Of a stretch of 8,380 nt of DNA, positions 1 to 5,108 are shown piece after piece. Position 1 is the stretch's first letter, and the number at the start of each line of letters is the position of its first letter. The position numbers and the translations under genes are program-made. Origin of the DNA: Anaerolineales bacterium UBA1429. Its GTDB lineage: Bacteria > Chloroflexota > Anaerolineae > UBA1429. The stretch lies in assembly GCA_002329325.1 (NCBI GenBank), contig DCTX01000072.1, positions 1-8,380 on the forward strand, in the 5' to 3' direction. The notes beneath the pieces were generated by a model, which worked only from the letters and a program-made list of their open reading frames with translations, was not told where the DNA came from and did no database searches.

Positions 1-23
1 ATTATCATTGATGAATGACACGT

Positions 24-80
24 CGTCTCACCACGGTTGACATCTGGTCGTTTGAGACGTATCCTTGCGCCCTTGTCTCA
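24..80. promoter_or_regulatory. Three GTCTCA sites around the promoter, possible operator
   Basis: CGTCTCA at 24-30 and its exact complement TGAGACG at 53-59 form a 7-bp inverted repeat that encloses the -35 box. A third copy, TGTCTCA (74-80), lies at the expected transcription start. Centre-to-centre distances are 29 and 21 bp. The arrangement could be a repressor or activator site, but no regulator gene is in the window, so the function is a guess. Confidence 0.3.
37..65 (+). promoter_or_regulatory. Probable sigma70-type promoter of the ABC-2 exporter ATPase gene
   Basis: A perfect -35 hexamer TTGACA (37-42) is followed after exactly 17 bases by TATCCT (60-65), which matches 4 of 6 positions of the -10 consensus. 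Transcription would start near 72, leaving about 75 bases of leader before the ATG at 148. The leader ends in GAGGTGA (137-143), a Shine-Dalgarno four bases from the start codon. The match is seen directly in the sequence; activity is inferred. Confidence 0.5.
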
Positions 81-147
81 TCCTCCAGCATCTGCCTCTG
101 ACGGGATTCGTTGTTTGCCAGGCAGGCACAGCCCATGAGGTGAGCCC

Positions 148-1131
148 ATGCCCCAGATCGTCGTCGAACAGCTAACCAAGGTCTATGACGTGGCCGAGCG
201 CATGCCCGGCATGTGGGGCGCCCTAAAGGGCGTCGTGCGGCGCCGCTACCGTCAGGTGCACGCCCTGGACGGCGTCTCCTTCTCGCTGGAAGCGGGCGAG
301 CTGGTCGGCTACATCGGCCCCAACGGCGCCGGCAAATCCACCACCGTCAAGGTGTTGGCGGGCATCCTGGTGCCCACGGCGGGCCGGGTCAGCGTCCTGG
401 GGCGGGTGCCCTGGCAGGAGCGCATCCAGCACGTGGCCCAGATCGGGGTCGTGTTCGGCCAGCGCACCCAGCTCTGGTGGGACCTACCCGTCATCGAGTC
501 GTTCGACCTCTTGCGCGAGATCTATCGCGTGCCCGTGTCCAGCTACATCGAGACCCGCGACGAGCTGGTGTCGCTGATGGATCTGGGGCCGATCCTGGAT
601 ACTCCTGTGCGCCAGCTCAGCCTGGGCCAGCGCATGCGCTGCGACCTGGCCGCCGCCCTGCTGCACCGACCCCAAATCCTCTTTCTGGACGAGCCCACCA
701 TCGGGCTGGACGCGGTGGCCAAGCTGGCCGTGCGCGACCTGATCCGCAAGCTGAACCGCCGCCAGGGCATCACCGTGATCCTCACCACCCACGACATGGA
801 CGATATCGAGGCCCTCTGCTCGCGGGTGATCCTGATCAGCCAGGGCAAGATCCTGCTGGATGGCCCGCTGGAGGGCCTGCGCGCCCAGGTGGCCCCGGAG
901 CGCCGTCTGGTGACCATCCTGGCGGACGAGGAGCAGTGGATCGACGGCGTGGACGCCCAGGTGATCTCGCGCCAGGGCCCCAAAGTGACGCTGCAGTTCG
1001 ATCCAGAGCGCATCTCGGCGGCCCAGTTGATCGGCGATGTGACGAGCCGCTACCGGATCCGCGATCTCTATGTCGAGAACGTGCCCATCGAGGAGATCAT
1101 CGCCCAGCTCTATGGGGAGACGAGGTCGTGA
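148..1131 (+). CDS. ABC-2 type exporter ATP-binding protein, COG4586 type
   Basis: This 327-residue protein is the cytoplasmic ATPase that powers an ABC-2 exporter with the two downstream permeases. All ABC motifs are present: Walker A GPNGAGKST (residues 57-65), Q-loop Q105 inside FGQRTQLWWDLP, signature LSLGQ (157-161), Walker B ILFLDEP (177-183), D-loop GLD (186-188) and switch H215. The FGQRTQLWWDLP stretch and the insertion between the A-loop region and the Walker A motif (about 20-35) are typical of the COG4586 branch, which pairs with COG4587 and COG3694 permeases. About 100 C-terminal residues follow the nucleotide-binding core, as is usual for this branch. The substrate is unknown; as I recall, a cyanobacterial trio of this family exports viologens, which does not fix the substrate here. 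The start is set by GAGGTGA just upstream. The stop overlaps a possible GTG start (see findings). Family call is firm. Confidence 0.93.
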   Translation: MPQIVVEQLTKVYDVAERMPGMWGALKGVVRRRYRQVHALDGVSFSLEAGELVGYIGPNGAGKSTTVKVLAGILVPTAGRVSVLGRVPWQERIQHVAQIGVVFGQRTQLWWDLPVIESFDLLREIYRVPVSSYIETRDELVSLMDLGPILDTPVRQLSLGQRMRCDLAAALLHRPQILFLDEPTIGLDAVAKLAVRDLIRKLNRRQGITVILTTHDMDDIEALCSRVILISQGKILLDGPLEGLRAQVAPERRLVTILADEEQWIDGVDAQVISRQGPKVTLQFDPERISAAQLIGDVTSRYRIRDLYVENVPIEEIIAQLYGETRS

Positions 1132-1201
1132 AGACGCCTGGCTCCTCCCCCGCAACCCATGTGCAGTAGTGGGCAAACTCCCCCGTGGGGCTGCTTGCGC
1201 C

Positions 1202-1690
1202 TCACAGCGTATCCAGCAGTCGCGTCTCTTCCTGCAGAAAATGCTCGATCTCTTCGGGGCGGAACTGATTTTCGAGTCTTCGCCTGCTCCGAATCCGTTC
1301 GAACTTGCGGAGGAGTCTCTCCAGGCTGTCCCAGCTTCCTGGGTCAAGCTCGCGCTCCTGGGCAATGGCGGACTGGCCAGCGTACCAGTATCGCCTTGTC
1401 CAATACTCGAACGCCGAAAATGCCAGGCGCGTTTCCAGGGCGCCTTCGTTGACCATATATGCCACATTGCAGAGAAAATCCAGCACTTCATGGAGCTCTA
1501 GGTTGGGGGCATCTCCGGCCAGCAGCTTGGTGCTGGCTGCTCTGCGGAGCCTCCTCAAAGTGGGGCTCGTGAACCTGTCATCAAGACGCATCAGGATGTC
1601 GGCCTGTGTCGCGAGTCGCGATCTCTTGGTCTCCAGCCAAAGAGCCGCCACCGCGACAGCTACGGAGACAAGACCGATAAAGACGCTCAT
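1202..1690 (-). CDS. Small membrane-anchored protein of unknown function (DUF4760-like)
   Basis: The 162-residue product begins with one hydrophobic helix (residues 2-19) followed by a basic stretch (TKRSR). This suggests an N-terminal membrane anchor with a helical cytoplasmic domain. The body is charged and helical; recognisable pieces are ADILMRLDDRF (30-40), SPTLRRLRR (42-50), an LHEVLDFLCNVAYMV segment (66-80) and AFEYWTRRYW (93-102). This pattern resembles the DUF4760-type proteins, for which I know no established function. The start is well supported: AAGGAG lies 5 bases before the ATG (complement of 1696-1701). The gene runs opposite to its neighbours and sits between the ATPase and permease genes of an otherwise standard operon. 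Its GC content is visibly lower: I counted 94 G/C in 180 bases over 1201-1320 and 1441-1500, against 40 of 60 at 301-360. It may have been acquired separately. Confidence 0.75.
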   Translation of the reverse strand: MSVFIGLVSVAVAVAALWLETKRSRLATQADILMRLDDRFTSPTLRRLRRAASTKLLAGDAPNLELHEVLDFLCNVAYMVNEGALETRLAFSAFEYWTRRYWYAGQSAIAQERELDPGSWDSLERLLRKFERIRSRRRLENQFRPEEIEHFLQEETRLLDTL

Positions 1691-1723
1691 GCCATCTCCT
1701 TCATGGATGTATGCCTACGGATC

Positions 1724-1754
1724 TTGATGACTCTGTTGACGACAAGGCTATACT
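1724..1754 (+). promoter_or_regulatory. Weak promoter candidate for the two permease genes
   Basis: TATACT (1749-1754) is a good -10 match in an A/T-rich patch. The best -35 upstream is TTGATG (1724-1729), but the spacer is 19 bases, longer than ideal. A promoter here would let the permeases be expressed although an opposing gene separates them from the ATPase. The same patch could also serve the minus-strand gene. Confidence 0.22.
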
Positions 1755-1824
1755 ATCCACAAAAGGGGAGTCGCGCGCAAGTGCTGCATCTCCATGGGCT
1801 AGGAACGCAAGAGGAGGCGAAGCT

Positions 1825-2616
1825 GTGAAGCCCTATCTGGCCCTGCTCAGCGCCCGCGTGCGGGTGCTGCTACAGTATCGCGCCGCCGCGTTGGCGGGCT
1901 TTGTCACCCAGCTCTTCTGGGGCGGCATCCGCGTCATGGTGTTCACCGCCTTCTACCACTCCTCGACCAGGCCCCAGCCCATGAGCCTGGAGGCCACCAT
2001 CTCGTACCTGTGGCTGATCCAGGCGCTGCTGTTGCTGTTGCCCTTTCGGCCCGACCCCGAGCTGCGATCCATGATGCGCGAGGGCACCGTGGCCTACGAG
2101 CTGGCCCGCCCCACCGACCTGTATTGGCTCTGGTATGCTCGCACCATCGCCTCGTGCTTTGCCCCGGTGCTGCTGCGGGCCATCCCCCTCTTTCTCATCG
2201 CCTGGCTGTTCCTGGGCCTGCAGCTCCCCCCCAACCTGGGCGCCGCGCTGGCCTTCCTGGTGAGCCTGGCCGGGGCCCTGCTGCTCAGCGCCGCCATCTC
2301 GACCCTCATGTCCATCACCATGCTCTGGACCATCTCCGGAGAGGGGCTCTGGAGGCTGCTGAGCATCCTGACCATGTTCCTCTCTGGCTCGTATGTGCCG
2401 CTGCCCCTCTTTCCCGAGTGGGCGCAGCCGGTGCTCCAGGTCCAGCCCTTCCGCGGCGTCATGGATACGCCCTTTCTCCTGTACACGGGCGACCTACCGC
2501 CCGAGGGCGTGCTCCTGGGCCTGGCCCATCAACTGGCCTGGACGGCCTTCTTTGTTCTGGTCGGGCGGCTCGTGCTGAGCCGGGGCGTCAGCCGGCTCGT
2601 GGTACAGGGGGGCTGA
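1825..2616 (+). CDS. ABC-2 type exporter permease, COG4587 type
   Basis: This is a 263-residue integral membrane protein with about six hydrophobic helices (near residues 20-43, 57-75, 108-130, 138-165, 175-195 and 230-252). It would form half of the transmembrane channel of the exporter driven by the upstream ATPase. Family-like stretches are the MMREGTVAYELARPTDLYW segment (83-101) after helix 2 and GSYVPLPLFPEW (188-199) near the outer face. I chose the GTG at 1825 because GAGGAGG (1811-1817) sits 7 bases upstream and the hydrophobic domain begins shortly after. An in-frame ATG at 1711 would add 38 polar, low-complexity residues and has no convincing ribosome site. The stop is one base before the next ATG, so the two permeases are coupled and probably heterodimerise. 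Substrate unknown. Confidence 0.9.
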   Translation: MKPYLALLSARVRVLLQYRAAALAGFVTQLFWGGIRVMVFTAFYHSSTRPQPMSLEATISYLWLIQALLLLLPFRPDPELRSMMREGTVAYELARPTDLYWLWYARTIASCFAPVLLRAIPLFLIAWLFLGLQLPPNLGAALAFLVSLAGALLLSAAISTLMSITMLWTISGEGLWRLLSILTMFLSGSYVPLPLFPEWAQPVLQVQPFRGVMDTPFLLYTGDLPPEGVLLGLAHQLAWTAFFVLVGRLVLSRGVSRLVVQGG

Positions 2617-2617
2617 G

Positions 2618-3421
2618 ATGCGCGATGGCTTGCGCCTCTACTGGCGCTATGTGCTGATCTCGATTCGCGGCCAGATGCAGTACCGCGCCTCGTTCCTCTT
2701 GCTCTCGACGGCTCTCTTTTTCAGCATCGGCCTCGAGTTCGCCTGCACCTGGATCCTGTTCGACCGCTTCGGCTCGCTGCAGGGCTGGACGCTGCCGGAG
2801 GTTGCCCTGCTCTACGGCCTGGTGAATATCGCCTTTGCCTTGGCCGAGGGGGTTGCCAGGGGCTTTGACGAGTTCTCGCCCCTGGTGCGCAGCGGCCAGT
2901 TCGATCGCCTGCTCTTGCGCCCGCGCAGCACGGCGCTGCAGGTGGCCGGCCACGAGGTGCAACTGATCCGCGTGGGCAGGCTGGCCCAGGGGCTGGTGGT
3001 GCTGCTGTGGGCCGCCTCGGCCCTGGGCGTGGCCTGGACCCCGGGACGCATCCTGTTCTGCCTGGCGACCATCGCGGGCGGGGCGTGCCTGTTCGCGGGG
3101 CTGTTCGTGCTCCAGGCCACCTTCTGCTTCTGGAGCACCGAGTCGCTGGAGGTGTTCAACACCGTCACCTATGGCGGCGTGGAGACGGGCCAGTATCCCC
3201 TCGCCATCTACCGCGCCGAGTTCCGCCGGTTCTTTACCTATGTCGTGCCCCTGGCGGCCGTCACCTACTATCCCGCCCTGGCCATCCTGGACAAGGTTGA
3301 TCCCCTGGGCTCGCCTCGCATCCTGCAATACCTGGCGCCGCTCCTGGGCTTTGTGTTTCTGGCGGCGGCGCTGCAGGTGTGGCGCTTTGGCGAGCGCCGC
3401 TACCGCTCGACGGGGAGCTAG
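2618..3421 (+). CDS. ABC-2 type exporter permease, COG3694 type
   Basis: This 267-residue membrane protein is the second permease of the exporter, different in sequence from the first. Hydrophobic segments lie near residues 25-48, 60-80, 118-140, 145-170, 205-225 and 235-255. The segment LVRSGQFDRLLLRPRST (89-105), the FWSTESLEVFNT region (171-182), and YYPALAILDK (217-226) fit the COG3694/DUF990 (ABC2_membrane_6-like) family as I know it. The ATG follows the previous stop after one base, with a G-run (2607-2612) acting as ribosome site inside the previous gene. The protein ends with a short basic tail (GERRYRSTGS). It should assemble with the COG4587-type permease and two ATPase copies in the cytoplasmic membrane. 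Confidence 0.9.
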   Translation: MRDGLRLYWRYVLISIRGQMQYRASFLLLSTALFFSIGLEFACTWILFDRFGSLQGWTLPEVALLYGLVNIAFALAEGVARGFDEFSPLVRSGQFDRLLLRPRSTALQVAGHEVQLIRVGRLAQGLVVLLWAASALGVAWTPGRILFCLATIAGGACLFAGLFVLQATFCFWSTESLEVFNTVTYGGVETGQYPLAIYRAEFRRFFTYVVPLAAVTYYPALAILDKVDPLGSPRILQYLAPLLGFVFLAAALQVWRFGERRYRSTGS

Positions 3422-3472
3422 TGCGGCCGTTGATAGACGGATGCTCTCCCGCCGCCCTGCTCTCCGAATAGA

Positions 3473-3501
3473 CGCGACGAGGCCGATCCCGGGATCTCGC
3501 G
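3473..3501. repeat. Palindrome-centred hairpin in the convergent intergenic region
   Basis: GATCCCGGGATC (3485-3496) is a perfect 12-bp palindrome. It is flanked by CGCGA (3473-3477) and TCGCG (3497-3501), which can pair with a 7-base bulge on one side. There is no T-tract, so it is not a classical terminator. It lies 52 bases after the permease stop and could act as an RNA 3'-end structure or a protein site; the role is unknown. Confidence 0.3.
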
Positions 3502-3533
3502 CCTAGAGCGCAGCGAGAGCTGAGCCGGTTCCC

Positions 3534-3568
3534 TCTGCGCGAGCCTCTGGAAGGTGAACCCGCGCAGA
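3534..3568 (+). terminator. Possible weak terminator after the permease operon
   Basis: TCTGCGCG (3534-3541) and CGCGCAGA (3561-3568) form a perfect 8-bp GC-rich stem with a 19-base loop. Only a short TTT follows, interrupted by C, so an intrinsic terminator is uncertain. It is the best stem between the convergent stops at 3421 and 3603. GGTTC (3527-3531) and GAACC (3556-3560) could form an alternative, crossing stem. Confidence 0.25.
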
Positions 3569-3602
3569 TTTCATGCTCGGTGGCGCCCCCCACACAAGGG
3601 AG

Positions 3603-4877
3603 CTACTCCTCGGGGATCGGCACGTCCCCCAGGTTCTCGAACACCTTGCGGACCGCGGCCGCCAGGGCCTCCACCTGCTGGGGGCCGTTGGGCGGGCGGT
3701 GCGTGTTGATGTTCCACAGGCAGGTATCCACGCAATCCTGGGCCACGGGGAACTGGGCCACGTCATAGTTGACCTCAGGCCGGGCGTAGGTCCAGGGCGC
3801 GCCATAGCCAAAGGCGTTCTTGGCCTGGAATACGGCGTGGGCCGGCAACAGCCAGTTGGCGATGGACATGGAGACGCCCTCGGCCTGCAGGGCCGCCACG
3901 ATCCCCTTGGTGATCAGCCTCAACGGGATGCCGCGCTCGGCGGCGTAGGCCGGGTCCACCCGCCAGACATAGGCATAGCCATTGGTGGGGCGCTCTTCCG
4001 TCGAATAGGGCGGCGTGAGGTTGGGCGTGCCCGCCAGCAGATCGTAGAGATGGTGCCAGTTGGCGCGGGCCTGGGCGTTGGTGCGCTCTACCTTGCGCAG
4101 TTGGCTCAGGGCAAAGGCCGCCGGCAGGTCCGACGTGCGGTACATCCACCCCAGGCCATAGTCGTCATAGTCGCGGCCCGCATGGGCGGGGCGCATATCG
4201 CTAAAGGCCGTCACCCGCCGGCCCAGGGTGAAGCGCTGCTCGTCGTTCGAGACGAACAGCCCGCCCTCGCCGCCGCACAGGTTCTTGTTCTGGTTCAGGC
4301 TAAAGGCGGCCACGTCGCCCAGGGTGCCCACCCGGCGGCCCTTGTAGGTGGCGCCGTGGGCCTGGCAGGCGTCCTCGATCACCGCCAGCCCGTCGCGCCG
4401 CGCGATGGCCAGGATGGGGTCCATGTCACACGAGACCCCCCAATAGTGCACCACCAGGATCGCCTTGGTGCGCTCGTTGATGGCGGCCTCGATCTTGGCG
4501 GGGTCCATGTGCATCGAGGCCCAATCCACATCCACGAACACGGGGATGGCGCTGTGGTGGATGATGCACGTGGCGCTGCTGGTCCACGAGAGGGCCGTGG
4601 TGATCACCTCGTCGCCGGCGCCGATGCCGCAGGCGGCGATGCACAGGTGCAACGCGGCGGTGCCGCTGTTGGTGGCCATGCAGAACCGGTTGCCGTTCCA
4701 GGCGGCGAACTCTTGCTCCAGCAGGCGCACGTGGGGGCCATAGGCATGCTTGTCCTGATTCAGGGAGGCCCACACCAGGTCGCGGTCCTCCTGGGTGATC
4801 TCTGGCCATGTCAGGAACTGCACCTCAGGACCGATGGCGGGCTCGCCGCCCAGGATCGCCAGCCGTTGCCGTGCCAT
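3603..4877 (-). CDS. DegT/DnrJ/EryC1/StrS family PLP-dependent aminotransferase
   Basis: This 424-residue enzyme has the fold type I layout of sugar or cyclitol aminotransferases, which move an amino group, usually from glutamate or glutamine, to a keto-sugar or keto-cyclitol using pyridoxal phosphate. Visible marks are NSGTAALHL (70-78, phosphate cup), EDACQAHG (168-175, with D169 for the pyridine nitrogen), and SLNQNKNLCGGEGG (193-206), where K198 is the expected Schiff-base lysine. The length is usual for the family. I chose the ATG at 4877 because AGGAGG (complement of 4886-4891) lies 8 bases upstream. An upstream in-frame extension to 5006 is arginine- and glycine-rich, crosses the promoter and lacks family similarity. 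No sugar-nucleotide or cyclitol pathway genes accompany it, so the substrate cannot be named. It is transcribed alone from its own promoter, divergent from the adaptor operon. Confidence 0.93.
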   Translation of the reverse strand: MARQRLAILGGEPAIGPEVQFLTWPEITQEDRDLVWASLNQDKHAYGPHVRLLEQEFAAWNGNRFCMATNSGTAALHLCIAACGIGAGDEVITTALSWTSSATCIIHHSAIPVFVDVDWASMHMDPAKIEAAINERTKAILVVHYWGVSCDMDPILAIARRDGLAVIEDACQAHGATYKGRRVGTLGDVAAFSLNQNKNLCGGEGGLFVSNDEQRFTLGRRVTAFSDMRPAHAGRDYDDYGLGWMYRTSDLPAAFALSQLRKVERTNAQARANWHHLYDLLAGTPNLTPPYSTEERPTNGYAYVWRVDPAYAAERGIPLRLITKGIVAALQAEGVSMSIANWLLPAHAVFQAKNAFGYGAPWTYARPEVNYDVAQFPVAQDCVDTCLWNINTHRPPNGPQQVEALAAAVRKVFENLGDVPIPEE

Positions 4878-4934
4878 GTTCTTTGCCTCCTGCCTGCCCT
4901 CACCGCAGCCGCCCGAACGCCGCCGACCAGGGCA

Positions 4935-4963
4935 AGTATAGCAGCCTCGCGAGGGCGCCACAA
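4935..4963 (-). promoter_or_regulatory. Probable sigma70-type promoter of the aminotransferase gene
   Basis: Read on the minus strand, TTGTGG (complement of 4958-4963) is followed after exactly 17 bases by TATACT (complement of 4935-4940), a 5-of-6 match to the -10 consensus. Transcription would begin near 4927, giving a leader of about 50 bases that ends in the AGGAGG ribosome site. The -35 matches only 3 of 6 positions, so activator help is plausible. Confidence 0.5.
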
Positions 4964-4976
4964 CGCGCCCGCGAGG
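4945..4976. promoter_or_regulatory. Overlapping palindrome and dyad on the aminotransferase promoter
   Basis: CCTCGCGAGG (4945-4954) is a perfect 10-bp palindrome lying wholly in the -35/-10 spacer. Overlapping it, GGGCGC (4953-4958) and GCGCCC (4965-4970) form an inverted repeat around the -35 box, with further partial pairing outward. GCGAGG also recurs directly at 4949 and 4971, 22 bases apart. This position suits a repressor, or a spacer-binding activator of MerR style, but the high GC makes chance palindromes more likely than usual. Confidence 0.35.
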
Positions 4977-5038
4977 TTGATGCCCCGCTATCCGAGAGCG
5001 CACCATCTGGCCAAGCCCTACACGGGCGCAACGCCACC

Positions 5039-5070
5039 TTCACATTTTCTTAATCGCCCCACGCCATAAT
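5039..5070 (+). promoter_or_regulatory. Weak promoter candidate for the adaptor-ATPase-permease operon
   Basis: CATAAT (5065-5070) matches 5 of 6 positions of the -10 consensus. TTCACA (5039-5044) matches 5 of 6 of the -35, but the 20-base spacer is too long for a standard promoter. No better hexamer lies at 16-18 bases. The palindrome at 5062-5074 covers the -10. Confidence 0.22.
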
Positions 5071-5074
5071 GGCG
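5062..5074. promoter_or_regulatory. 13-bp palindrome over the putative -10 box
   Basis: CGCCAT and ATGGCG are perfect inverted 6-mers around a single central A (5068). The site covers the CATAAT hexamer, the position expected of a repressor operator. It has the same 6-1-6 layout as the palindrome at 5085-5097, but the base sequence differs. Confidence 0.35.
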
Positions 5075-5084
5075 GCAGCGCGAA

Positions 5085-5097
5085 TACACCAGGTGTA
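5085..5097. promoter_or_regulatory. 13-bp palindrome touching the ribosome site of the adaptor gene
   Basis: TACACC and GGTGTA are perfect inverted 6-mers around a central A (5091). The palindrome ends where the ribosome-binding segment AAGGGAGG (5097-5104) begins. As DNA it could be an operator; as RNA it could fold as TACAC/GTGTA with a three-base loop beside the ribosome site. Its centre is 23 bp from that of the palindrome at 5062-5074. Confidence 0.35.
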
Positions 5098-5108
5098 AGG
5101 GAGGCAGA

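Noticed and set aside
1173..1198. Imperfect hairpin (CCCC-GT-GGGG core with GCAA/TTGC outer arms) after the ATPase gene as a terminator.
   Set aside because: The core has a two-base loop, the outer arms are joined by internal loops and no T-tract follows on either strand.
484..1491. A 335-codon minus-strand open frame spanning the ATPase 3' half and the small gene.
   Set aside because: It overlaps two better supported genes in other frames and has no recognisable domain.
1711..1824. Upstream ATG start for the COG4587-type permease.
   Set aside because: It would add 38 polar residues unlike the family, lacks a good ribosome site, and the GTG at 1825 has an excellent one.
3422..3602. Possible tRNA suggested by a GGTTC-like T-arm sequence near 3527.
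   Set aside because: No acceptor stem, anticodon arm or CCA-end geometry could be assembled around it.
4878..5006. N-terminal extension of the aminotransferase to an ATG at 5006.
   Set aside because: The added residues are Arg/Gly-rich, the segment contains the promoter, and the ATG at 4877 has an AGGAGG at ideal spacing.
3573..5069. A 498-codon plus-strand open frame covering the whole aminotransferase gene.
   Set aside because: It is antisense to a gene with complete PLP-enzyme motifs, is rich in G, H, A and V without recognisable domains, and arises from the GC-rich third positions of the true gene.
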